Assembly: GCA_009908925.1 (NCBI GenBank)
Contig: JAAAOH010000105.1
Location: 1-25,078 of the forward strand
Origin: Spirochaetota bacterium
GTDB taxonomy: Bacteria > Spirochaetota > Spirochaetia > DSM-27196 > PWMO01
Length of the DNA: 25,078 bases
Direction: 5' to 3'
Every line of letters starts with the position of its first letter. Position 1 is the stretch's first letter. Both the position numbers and the translations under genes were made by a program. Of the stretch, positions 7,413-14,368 are shown in pieces. A model generated the notes under the pieces. It worked only from the letters and a program-made list of their open reading frames with translations, searched no databases and was not told the origin of the DNA.

Positions 7413-7471
7413 TGTCACATTGTAGCGTTAGAATTCTGAACAGTCAACGAAATGTTGTGACACACTCACAA
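7413..7471. promoter_or_regulatory. Candidate enhancer sites for the sigma-54 activator
   Basis: TTGTGA-N5-TCACAA (7455-7471) is a perfect 6-bp inverted repeat centred about 95 nt upstream of the predicted E1-alpha start. TGTCACA at 7413-7419 is an exact inverted copy of TGTGACA (7456-7462), 43 bp away, close to four helical turns. Both positions suit an enhancer-binding protein. They also lie just upstream of the regulator gene, allowing autoregulation. Confidence 0.55.
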
Positions 7472-7531
7472 TAACCGGGCGGCTAACCCACGGAAATATC
7501 TGCACTTGCGTCGTTCGGTTTTATGAGCTCG

Positions 7532-7547
7532 TGGCATGATTCTTGCA
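7532..7547 (+). promoter_or_regulatory. Sigma-54 (-24/-12) promoter of the dehydrogenase operon
   Basis: TGGCATGATTCTTGCA matches the consensus TGGCAYR-N4-TTGCW at every specified position. GG at 7533-7534 and GC at 7545-7546 are ten bases apart. The predicted transcription start near 7558 leaves only about 13 nt of leader, in which AGGAGGT (7559-7565) serves E1-alpha. Confidence 0.88.
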
Positions 7548-7570
7548 TGTAACCCGACAGGAGGTACCGC

Positions 7571-8626
7571 ATGACAGACAGAATGATCGTTCCGACGGTT
7601 GCCGAACGGTACAAGATCCCCAATGCCTCGTCAAAACTGAACAAGGACGAGTTGCTGGCTCTCTACCGCACGATGTTCCGCATTCGCACATTCGAGCTGA
7701 ACGTCGAGCAGCTGTTTCTGAACAAGAAGATCCCCGGATTCGTGCATCTGTACGTCGGGGAAGAGGCCGTCGCCACCGGAATGATGGCGAACCTTCGCAA
7801 GGACGATTACATCACCAGCACGCACCGTGGTCATGGCCACGCAGTCGCGAAGGGCGCCGAGATGAACCGCATGATGGCAGAGCTCTTCGGAAAAAAGACC
7901 GGCTACTGCCGAGGCAAGGGTGGGTCGATGCACATCGCCGACTTCTCTGTTGGTATGCTCGGAGCCAACGGAATAGTGGGCGGTGGGTATAACATCGCCG
8001 CCGGCGCCGGGATGTCCATCAACGTGAAGGGCACCGACCAGGTTGCCGTCTGCTTCTTCGGGGACGGAGCAAGCAGCCGCGGCACGTTCCACGAAGCGAT
8101 GAACTGGGCCGCCGTCTATCAGCTGCCGGTCATCTTCGTCAACGAGAACAACTGCTACGCCTCGACCACTCCGGTGGAAGGCTGCGTATCCACCGACGAA
8201 ATAGCCGACCGCGCTGAAGGCTACGGGATCCCGGGCATGGCGGTCGACGGCAACGACGTGACCGAGGTCTACGACGCAGCCAAATTCATGGTAGACCGCG
8301 CGCGAAACGGCGAAGGCCCGGGGCTGCTCGAGTGCAAGACCTACCGCATCAAGGGCCACTTCGTTGGCGACCCTGAGCGCTACCGCACCAAGGACGAGGT
8401 GCAGAAATGGCAGAGTGAGAACGATCCGATCAAGCGTTTCCACGAATACCTCGCAGAGCAGGGGAAAAAGTGGGACAAGGACATCGAGAAGATCGAGAAG
8501 GAAACCGAGGAAGAGGTGCAGGCCGCCGTAGACTTCGCCGAGAAGAGCGAATGGCCCGACCCCGAAGAGGCCCTCGAAGATCTGTTCACGTTCTCGCCCA
8601 ACGAGTTTCCCCCGGAGGTAAAGTAA
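7571..8626 (+). CDS. Acetoin/2-oxo-acid dehydrogenase complex E1 component, alpha subunit
   Basis: A 351-residue thiamine-diphosphate-binding subunit of the decarboxylating E1 of a PDH/acetoin dehydrogenase-type complex. Visible features are PGFVHLYVGEEAVATG, the active-site-region TSTHRGHGH (83-90), and the cofactor motif opening with GDG (164-166, FFGDGASSRG) and closing with ENN (192-194). GHFVGDPERYR near the end is typical. The wording is nearer to AcoA of acetoin dehydrogenases than to long PDH E1 enzymes, but substrate cannot be settled by eye. AGGAGGT lies 6 nt before the ATG. It is first of three genes and its stop overlaps the E1-beta start (TAATG). GGGGACGGAGC at 8060 encodes the cofactor motif and is not counted as the dispersed repeat. 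Confidence 0.9.
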   Translation: MTDRMIVPTVAERYKIPNASSKLNKDELLALYRTMFRIRTFELNVEQLFLNKKIPGFVHLYVGEEAVATGMMANLRKDDYITSTHRGHGHAVAKGAEMNRMMAELFGKKTGYCRGKGGSMHIADFSVGMLGANGIVGGGYNIAAGAGMSINVKGTDQVAVCFFGDGASSRGTFHEAMNWAAVYQLPVIFVNENNCYASTTPVEGCVSTDEIADRAEGYGIPGMAVDGNDVTEVYDAAKFMVDRARNGEGPGLLECKTYRIKGHFVGDPERYRTKDEVQKWQSENDPIKRFHEYLAEQGKKWDKDIEKIEKETEEEVQAAVDFAEKSEWPDPEEALEDLFTFSPNEFPPEVK

Positions 8627-9609
8627 TGAGAGAGATTACATTTTCGCAGGCCACCCTGGAGGCCATGCAGGAGGAAATGCGCCGGGACGACACCGTGTTC
8701 GTCTACGGCGAGGATATTGCCCGACAGGGCGGCATTTTCGGACAGTTTGCCGGACTTCCCGAGGAGTTCGGGGCCGAGCGCGTACTCGACACGCCTATCA
8801 GTGAGACCTCCATCGTCGGCACCGGTCTCGGCGCCGCGCTGACCGGAACGAGACCTGTCGCGGATATGCACTTTGCCGACTTCATCGGCATCTCCGGAGA
8901 CGAGCTCGTCAACCAGATCGCAAAGAACCGTTACATGTTCGGCGGCCAGGCCAATATCCCCCTCGTCGTCCGTGCTCCGGACGGCATCATCAATTCCGCC
9001 GCAGCACAGCACAGCCAGTCGGTGGAGGCGTGGTTCTACAACGTTCCGGGGCTCATCGTCGTGACCCCCTCGGATGCCGAGACCGCGAAGGGCCTGCTAA
9101 AGTCGGCCATCCGACTCGATGATCCGGTCATTTTCTTCGAGAACAAGGTGCTCTACCGCGAAAAGGGTCAGGTCCCCGAGGAAGAGTACTTCACGCCCAT
9201 CGGCAAGGCACGGGTGGTGCGCGACGGGACCGACTGCACGATCTGCACGTATTCGGTGATGGTCGGTAAGTCGCTTCAGGCGGCGGAGGAACTCGAGAAA
9301 GAAGAAGGCATTTCCGTTGAGGTCGTCGATCTTCTCACGCTCAAGCCCCTCGACATGCAAACCGTCACAGCATCCATCAAGAAAACCCATCACGCAGTGA
9401 TCGCGCACGAGGCGCCGGTTACCGGTGGTGTGGGAGCCGAAATCGCGACTCGAATCCAGAAGGAAGCGTTCTACTACCTCGATGCACCCATCGAGCGGGT
9501 GGGCGCTCGCGACGTACCCATCCCCTTCAGCCCCGCGCTGCAGGAGTTCGTCGCTCCGAATCCGAACAAGGTGAAGCAGGCAGTAAAAGCCGCGCTCCAC
9601 ATGGCATGA
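8626..9609 (+). CDS. Acetoin/2-oxo-acid dehydrogenase complex E1 component, beta subunit
   Basis: A 327-residue beta subunit pairing with E1-alpha to form the alpha2-beta2 thiamine-dependent enzyme. It starts MREITFSQATLEAM, with FVYGEDIARQGGIFG, the conserved DTPISETSIVGTGLGAA (its Glu activates the cofactor), ADMHFADFI, and a transketolase C-terminal domain carrying SVEVVDLLTLKPLD and HEAPVTGGVGAEIA. The ATG overlaps the E1-alpha stop by one base, with GGAGG 7 nt upstream, so the two subunits are translationally coupled. Length and motifs are normal for the family. The complex needs an E3 lipoamide dehydrogenase, which is not in this window. Confidence 0.92.
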   Translation: MREITFSQATLEAMQEEMRRDDTVFVYGEDIARQGGIFGQFAGLPEEFGAERVLDTPISETSIVGTGLGAALTGTRPVADMHFADFIGISGDELVNQIAKNRYMFGGQANIPLVVRAPDGIINSAAAQHSQSVEAWFYNVPGLIVVTPSDAETAKGLLKSAIRLDDPVIFFENKVLYREKGQVPEEEYFTPIGKARVVRDGTDCTICTYSVMVGKSLQAAEELEKEEGISVEVVDLLTLKPLDMQTVTASIKKTHHAVIAHEAPVTGGVGAEIATRIQKEAFYYLDAPIERVGARDVPIPFSPALQEFVAPNPNKVKQAVKAALHMA

Positions 9610-9625
9610 GCAAGGGAGTGGCAAC

Positions 9626-10930
9626 ATGGCAGAACAAATAACGATGCCTCAGCTCGGGCTCACCATGGACGAAGGCACGGTGTTCGAGTGGAGCAAGAAG
9701 GAGAGCGACCCCGTCAAGAAGGGTGAAGTTCTCCTCGTCGTGGAGAACGACAAGTCGACGGTGGACGTAGAGTCCCAGTACGAAGGCATCCTCGGAAAGA
9801 TCCTCGTCGCAGAGGGTGAGACCGTTCCGGTTGGCGCTCCTATCGCGTGGATCGTCGCCGAGGGCGAAGAAGTCCCCGCCGACGGCGGCGGCGCCGCGGG
9901 GACGGAGGAAGCGGAAACCGCGCCCGAGACCTCGGACACGGGGACGGAGGAAGCAACCGAGGCTCCCGCCGCCGAAAAACCCGACGCCGGAGCCGGGGCG
10001 GCGCCACAGAGCGGCACGGCGAAAGCCGGGACGGCCGCCGACGGGTTCGTGCTCGCATCACCGCGGGCGCGCGCGCTTGCCGCCGAGAAGGGAGTCGAGC
10101 TCGCGCAGATCGCGGGTTCGGGCCCGGAGGGCAGCGTCCTCGAGAAGGACGTGCTTGCCGCCATCGAGTCGGGCGCTGCGGCACCCTCTGCAGTAACGGC
10201 CACCGCGGCATCAGGTGCACCCGTCTATGCCACGGCGAGCGGGAAGACCGAAGAGGTCACCCTCACCCGCATTCAGGCGGTCGGAGCGGAGCGCATGGTG
10301 GAGAGCTGGCAGAACGTGCCGCAGTTCACCCTGCAGCGCGAGATCGACGCCGAAGCACTGCTCCGCCTCCAGGCCCACTTCCGCGAGACAAGTGAAACGA
10401 AGATATCCCTCAATATCGTGCTCGCGAAGATCTTTGCGCACGCCATCGCCGCGCATCCGCGTCTCAACGCCGAGTGGATCGGTAATGGCAAGATCCGGCA
10501 GCACCCCTCGGTGAACGTGGGAATCGCGATGGATACCGCCAACGGACTCATGGTCCCCGTCCTCAAGGACTGCACCACCCGCGGCTTCGCGGCCCTGGCG
10601 CAGGACTGGCAGGCCACCGCCGAGACCGTAAAGGCCGGCAAGGCGGGCCCGGCCGAGCTCACCGGTGCGACGGTTACCCTGTCGAATCTGGGTATGTTCG
10701 GCGTCGGATGGTTTCGGGCAATCGTCAACCCGCCGCAGGCCGCCATTCTCGCCCTCGGCGGCGTGGAACGGAAACCGGTGGAGACGGCGAGCGGCATTGC
10801 GTTCCGCTCGGTCATCCAGGCAACCATCACCGCCGACCACCGTGTCGTGGACGGCGCCTATGCCGCGCGGTTCATGCAGAGCTTCGCGAAGATGGTGGAG
10901 AATCCCGTCCTCATCTACGAGGGCGTGTAG
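9626..10930 (+). CDS. Dihydrolipoamide acyltransferase (E2) of the dehydrogenase complex
   Basis: A 434-residue E2 core that moves the acyl group from E1 to CoA. One lipoyl domain (residues 1-85) carries the lipoyl lysine in ENDKSTVD (Lys43). An Ala/Pro/Glu/Thr-rich linker (about 85-145) leads to the peripheral-subunit-binding domain (SPRARALAAEKGVEL...SGPEGSVLEKDV), a second linker, and the catalytic domain ending with HRVVDGAYAARF, whose His and Asp are the acyltransferase residues. AGGGAG stands 7 nt before the ATG, 16 nt after E1-beta. The first linker holds two identical copies of GGGGACGGAGGAAGC 42 nt apart, each read as GTEE. An acetyl group from acetoin or pyruvate is the probable substrate. 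A strong intrinsic terminator follows. Confidence 0.9.
   Translation: MAEQITMPQLGLTMDEGTVFEWSKKESDPVKKGEVLLVVENDKSTVDVESQYEGILGKILVAEGETVPVGAPIAWIVAEGEEVPADGGGAAGTEEAETAPETSDTGTEEATEAPAAEKPDAGAGAAPQSGTAKAGTAADGFVLASPRARALAAEKGVELAQIAGSGPEGSVLEKDVLAAIESGAAAPSAVTATAASGAPVYATASGKTEEVTLTRIQAVGAERMVESWQNVPQFTLQREIDAEALLRLQAHFRETSETKISLNIVLAKIFAHAIAAHPRLNAEWIGNGKIRQHPSVNVGIAMDTANGLMVPVLKDCTTRGFAALAQDWQATAETVKAGKAGPAELTGATVTLSNLGMFGVGWFRAIVNPPQAAILALGGVERKPVETASGIAFRSVIQATITADHRVVDGAYAARFMQSFAKMVENPVLIYEGV
9898..9954 (+). repeat. Two 15-bp direct repeats in the E2 linker
   Basis: GGGGACGGAGGAAGC occurs exactly at 9898-9912 and 9940-9954, a 42-nt period that keeps the frame and gives GTEEAE and GTEEAT. 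The linker is naturally low-complexity and so tolerant of insertions, but the nucleotide identity equals the dispersed motif rather than simple codon drift. Confidence 0.7.
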
Positions 10931-11045
10931 CAAGTGCGGTGCCGCGGCCGGCGGGGGGCGCTGGCGCCGACCGCCGGCGCCGCGGACACCCGCCGCCGGC
11001 GCTCCGGAGCCCGGCGGCGACGCAGCCGCCAGCCGGCCGCTATAC
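10931..11045. other. Extremely G+C-rich palindromic spacer between convergent genes
   Basis: Nearly all bases are G or C, with several overlapping inverted repeats around GGCGCC and CCGCCGGCG. No gene is seen. It follows the E2 stop and probably contains the 3' end of the opposing chemoreceptor transcript. Confidence 0.5.
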
Positions 11046-11082
11046 GCCGCCGGGTCCGCTACGCGGGCTCGGCGGCTTTTTT
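11046..11082 (+). terminator. Intrinsic terminator of the dehydrogenase operon
   Basis: GCCGCCGGGTCCGC (11046-11059) pairs with GCGGGCTCGGCGGC (11063-11076) over 14 positions with two G-U wobbles and a 3-nt loop, followed by six T (11077-11082). Its right arm and T-tract are also the last codons of the opposing chemoreceptor gene (KKAAEPA and stop), so one sequence serves as terminator on one strand and protein code on the other. Confidence 0.88.
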
Positions 11083-12825
11083 CAGTTCCTTCAGAATTCC
11101 GCTGAATGTCTCACGATAGCTCACAAGCCCACGCCAGATACGCTCGGTCTCCTCGAAGAGTCGGCGGGCACGGTCGGCGTCGCCGGCCTCATAGGCCTCG
11201 AGGAACTCGTTGTAGCGCTGATGAAAGAGCTCGTGCTCCTGTCGAAGCGCCGCTATCGTTGAGCGGTCGAGCTCGCCACGCTCTGCGCGGTTGAGCCAGC
11301 CTTCGAGAAGACAGCTCGTCGCCGGGGAGGCCTTCGGGAGGTGCTCAACACCGAGCCGGTCGTCGAGCAGGGCCTTCGCCCCGATAACGCGCTTTTTGTG
11401 GTCGAGGATGATCTGCTTGAGCTCGGCATCGTAGGTGTCCTCCTCGGCGCCGGCACCCGCCGCGTCGGCTGCGTCCGCGCCGCCGCGTTCCATCGTGAAA
11501 TACTTGAGCTCGGTCATCAGCTGCTCGATGCAGGCGTCACTCTGCTCGCCCGTTTCAGTGATGCTCTTCTGATCCTCGGCGACCCGCCGCGATTCGGCGT
11601 CGAGCTCATCGATCTGACTGCGAGTCTCACCGGAGAACTGGTGCACCGACTCCACGGCCTCGTTTATGGTGCGCGTGCTCGTCTGGATGCCTTCGCTTTG
11701 CTCCTGGATTCGGGTGGCCGATTCTCGCAGGGAGCCTACACCGGAGACCATCTCCTTGCTCCCGGTGGCGAGCTCGCTCGTGCTCTGAGAGATCTCGGTA
11801 AATGCCTGCACGAAGCGATCGATCTCCCCGGAGATTTGAGCGAAGGACTCTCCGGTCTTCGTGCTTGCCTCCCGGGCGGCGTAAATGCGCTGTACGAACT
11901 CCTGAAGCGTCGAGGATATCTGGGAGGTGTTGGAGGAGGTGTTCTCGGCGAGCTTGCGGATTTCGTCGGCCACCACTGCAAAGCCACGTCCGTACTCGCC
12001 GGCGTGGGCCGCCTCGATGGCGGCGTTCATCGACAGAATACGGGTCTGTGCTGCGACGGTGTTTATGACCTGCACCATGCCGGAGATCTGTTCCACGCCG
12101 CCGGCGATCTCCTCGATGATCTCGTCGGACGTTTTGGCCTGGCTGCCGCCTGACTTCACGATCTCGAGCAGACCGGTGGTTGCCTCGTTCCGCTCCTGCG
12201 CGATCTGGGCAACGCTATCGATGGAGGCGGACATCTGTTCAACCGAGGCGGACGTCTCGTCCACCGCGCTTGCCTGGCTCTCGAGCTCGTTTCGCAGATC
12301 GGTGATTCCGTTGTTGATTTCGTCGAATGACTGAGAGGTCTCGGCAATGCGTGCATCGAGGCGCACGATCTGGTCCTTTACCGCCCCGATTCGCTCGACG
12401 ACCTCCTCGCTGGTCTCCCTCGACCGCGCCGCGCCGGCACTGAGACGATGGGTGAGCGCGCGATTTTCCTCGGCAAGTTCCCGCATACCGAGCATGATGA
12501 CCTGGAGATTCGCGGCGAGCTCCTCATCGAAGCTTCGCAGGAGGGTGTCGGCCTCGCTAAGCACTGCACGGGCGCCGGTGCGCGTGGTGAGGTCGCCACC
12601 CGCAAGCCGGCTCATAGCGTCGCCGGTTCGAAACAGACGAGAGGCGATCCGTCCTCCGACAATGAAAAGAATCACACCCCCGAGCACGACACCGCCGGCG
12701 CCCGCCGCCACAACAGGGGCCGGCCCCGCACCGTTGAGCATCAACCACAGAACCGCCGCGGTCGGTATTGCCCCGGCTACAACGCCGAGGATTCCAAGCG
12801 CCGCTTTCATTGATATGCGAGCCAT
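11059..12825 (-). CDS. Methyl-accepting chemotaxis protein with C-terminal CZB-like zinc domain
   Basis: A 588-residue chemoreceptor. Two hydrophobic segments (about residues 8-30 and 37-57) are separated by only a few residues, so there is no periplasmic ligand-binding domain. A HAMP-like segment, a long coiled coil and the kinase-control tip (AAQTRILSMNAAIEAAHAGE, then YGRGFAVVADEIRKLAE) follow. The C-terminus carries a CZB-type zinc module: His476 (DHKKRV), Cys505 (SCLLEGWL), His531 and His535 (EHELFH). CZB domains are known zinc or hypochlorous-acid sensors in chemoreceptors and cyclases. I use the ATG at 12825, with GAGG 5 nt upstream, rather than a GTG two codons earlier. It follows the small protein gene by 51 nt on the same strand. 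Confidence 0.9.
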   Translation of the reverse strand: MARISMKAALGILGVVAGAIPTAAVLWLMLNGAGPAPVVAAGAGGVVLGGVILFIVGGRIASRLFRTGDAMSRLAGGDLTTRTGARAVLSEADTLLRSFDEELAANLQVIMLGMRELAEENRALTHRLSAGAARSRETSEEVVERIGAVKDQIVRLDARIAETSQSFDEINNGITDLRNELESQASAVDETSASVEQMSASIDSVAQIAQERNEATTGLLEIVKSGGSQAKTSDEIIEEIAGGVEQISGMVQVINTVAAQTRILSMNAAIEAAHAGEYGRGFAVVADEIRKLAENTSSNTSQISSTLQEFVQRIYAAREASTKTGESFAQISGEIDRFVQAFTEISQSTSELATGSKEMVSGVGSLRESATRIQEQSEGIQTSTRTINEAVESVHQFSGETRSQIDELDAESRRVAEDQKSITETGEQSDACIEQLMTELKYFTMERGGADAADAAGAGAEEDTYDAELKQIILDHKKRVIGAKALLDDRLGVEHLPKASPATSCLLEGWLNRAERGELDRSTIAALRQEHELFHQRYNEFLEAYEAGDADRARRLFEETERIWRGLVSYRETFSGILKELKKAAEPA

Positions 12826-12876
12826 AGCCACCTCACTTCTTCTGGTCGTCTTGTACCTCGGTCGGGCCGCGGGCCG

Positions 12877-13116
12877 TTACGTATCCGCAGAGCTCTCGGT
12901 GATGATCTCCTCCACCGTGGCCCCGGTATGGACGTTGTACGGCTTGAACTCGTAGGGAAAGACGCGCTGGGCCGCTGCGATCCCTGCCTGCTCTGAAGGC
13001 TGGCCCGCGGCAAGCTTCGCCCGGGCCTCCTCGATCCACCTGCGCGTCTTGTGGACGCTCGGCACATGAACGAGACCGTACTTTGATTTCAGGAGTAGAC
13101 GAACTCTTTCGATCAT
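12877..13116 (-). CDS. Small hypothetical protein (79 aa)
   Basis: I do not recognise this protein. The 79 residues look like genuine coding: MIERVRLLLKSKYGLVHVPS, a charged amphipathic helix (HKTRRWIEEARAKLAAG), then an Ala-rich helix and FPYEFKPYNVHTG, ending in an acidic tail. No membrane segment or signal peptide is visible, so it is probably cytoplasmic. It lies directly upstream of the chemoreceptor on the same strand, so co-transcription is plausible. No strong ribosome binding site precedes the ATG at 13116, which lowers confidence. It could also be a shadow of non-coding DNA, but no better reading exists on the opposite strand. Confidence 0.55.
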   Translation of the reverse strand: MIERVRLLLKSKYGLVHVPSVHKTRRWIEEARAKLAAGQPSEQAGIAAAQRVFPYEFKPYNVHTGATVEEIITESSADT

Positions 13117-13213
13117 CGACGTTGATTCTACAGACCGGATTACGGGCGGTCAACGCAGCGCGTTGTCGCCGGCGCCGCGCGGCGGCCGGCCGGTGCAGGC
13201 GCCGATGCCGGCG

Positions 13214-13242
13214 TTGACAGACGCACCGGCGGCAGGCACCAT
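13214..13242 (+). promoter_or_regulatory. Possible sigma-70 promoter of the DMT exporter
   Basis: TTGACA (13214-13219), 17 nt, then CACCAT (13237-13242), a weak -10 with 3 of 6 matches. The predicted start would fall at about 13249-13250, on the ATG itself, implying a leaderless mRNA. The lack of a ribosome binding site is consistent with this. Confidence 0.4.
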
Positions 13243-13249
13243 TGCCGCT

Positions 13250-14281
13250 ATGCTCGACACTCGCACCCTCCGCACCGACTCATTGCTGCTGACGACCGCC
13301 GTTATCTGGGGGCTCGCATTCACAGCCCAGCGCGCGGGCATGGACTTTGTCGGCCCCTTTACCTACAACGCCGTGCGCTTTGCGCTCGGTGCGCTCTCGC
13401 TCGTGCCGCTGCTTCTCATCTTTCGGCCCGAACGGACGGGGACGGAGGATGCACACCGGGAGCAGCCGGCGGGGACGGAGGATGAACACCGGGGCCGCCA
13501 GGCGGGGACGGAGGATGAAGCCGGGGCCCGAACCGAGAGCCTCGCCGACGCGGCAGCGAGAGCACGCCGCCGCAATCGCCTCCGATTCCTCCGTGACGGC
13601 GTCATCGCAGGGGTGCTGCTCTTTGGGGGGTCGTCGTTTCAGCAGGTCGGGTTGGTCTACACCACCGCCGGAAAGGCGGGGTTCATCACGGGACTGTACG
13701 TGGTGATCGTTCCCATCGCGGCAGCCTTCCTCGGGCAACGTACCGACCGCGGCCGCTGGCTCGGAGCGACCCTCGCGGTCGCGGGCCTGTATTTCCTGAG
13801 TATCACCGCCTCCTTCACCATCGGCCGCGGCGACTTCCTCGTCTTCCTCTGCGCCTTCTTCTTTGCGGCCCATGTGCTCGTGCTGGCGCGGTTCTCCCGA
13901 ATCTGGCACCCACTGCAGCTTGCCGCGGTTCAGTACCTGACCACTGCCCTGCTGAGCCTCATCGTGGCCGCTGCGACCGAGGACATGGCGCTCGTCTCCA
14001 TCGCGGCGGCCTGGCTTCCCATCGTCTACGGGGGCGTCTTCTCCGTCGGCGTCGCCTACTCCCTGCAGATCATCGCCCAGCGCGAGGCGCATCCGGCGCA
14101 TGCAGCCATCCTGCTCAGCCTCGAGGGAGCCTTTGCCGCCCTCGGAGGCTTCATCGTCCTCGGAGAGCTTCTCTCCCCGCGCGATCTGCTCGGCTGTGCC
14201 CTCATGCTCGCCGGTATGCTCGCCTCCCAGTCGAGCACGATCTTTCGCTCGGCGCGGGCCCGCCGCGCGGGCGGGGCGTAG
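13250..14281 (+). CDS. DMT-superfamily (EamA) transporter with repeat-expanded cytoplasmic loop
   Basis: A 343-residue inner-membrane protein of the drug/metabolite transporter superfamily, with two EamA halves and about ten hydrophobic helices. The first helix carries the family-typical AVIWGLAFTAQRAGMD, and QQVGLVYTTAGKAGFITGLYVVIVPI matches the third and fourth helices of EamA proteins. The C-terminal half has SLQIIAQREAHPAHAAILLSLE and FAALGGFIVLGE. The start at 13250 (MLDTRTLRTD) places the first helix normally; an upstream in-frame ATG would add a Pro/Ala-rich tail. The loop between helices 2 and 3 (about residues 59-115) is unusually long and contains three GTED repeats, then an Arg-rich stretch. 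The substrate is unknown; members export amino acids or metabolites. Confidence 0.85.
   Translation: MLDTRTLRTDSLLLTTAVIWGLAFTAQRAGMDFVGPFTYNAVRFALGALSLVPLLLIFRPERTGTEDAHREQPAGTEDEHRGRQAGTEDEAGARTESLADAAARARRRNRLRFLRDGVIAGVLLFGGSSFQQVGLVYTTAGKAGFITGLYVVIVPIAAAFLGQRTDRGRWLGATLAVAGLYFLSITASFTIGRGDFLVFLCAFFFAAHVLVLARFSRIWHPLQLAAVQYLTTALLSLIVAAATEDMALVSIAAAWLPIVYGGVFSVGVAYSLQIIAQREAHPAHAAILLSLEGAFAALGGFIVLGELLSPRDLLGCALMLAGMLASQSSTIFRSARARRAGGA
13438..13536 (+). repeat. Three tandem 33-bp repeats inside the DMT exporter
   Basis: GGGGACGGAGGATG occurs exactly at 13438, 13471 and 13504, a strict 33-nt (11-codon) period. The rest of the unit decays from copy 1 to copy 3. The protein reads GTEDAHREQPA, GTEDEHRGRQA and GTEDEAGARTE. 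This is the densest cluster of the dispersed motif and a likely site of copy-number variation. Confidence 0.85.
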
Positions 14282-14321
14282 GTGACACGGGCCCGCCGCG
14301 CCGGTGGGTCGTAGCCGGCGC

Positions 14322-14349
14322 TTGACACACGGCGGTGAGGCGGTACCAT
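14322..14349 (+). promoter_or_regulatory. Probable sigma-70 promoter of the phosphofructokinase gene
   Basis: TTGACA (14322-14327), 16 nt, then TACCAT (14344-14349). The start would be near 14356, leaving a leader of about 13 nt before the ATG at 14369 with only a weak GGGACGG purine tract as ribosome binding site. Confidence 0.55.
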
Positions 14350-14368
14350 CGATCGTCGGGACGGTATC

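Noticed and set aside
8058..8070. GGGGACGGAGC in E1-alpha as a further copy of the dispersed motif
   Set aside because: It lacks the final GG and encodes the obligatory GDG cofactor motif, so it is explained by protein constraint.
12643..12656. GGAGGACGGA (minus strand) in the chemoreceptor as a motif copy
   Set aside because: It is a permuted, not matching, sequence and encodes an ordinary VGGRI.
13438..13536. CRISPR array
   Set aside because: Repeats are in frame inside a membrane protein, lack unique spacers of regular type, and no cas gene is present.
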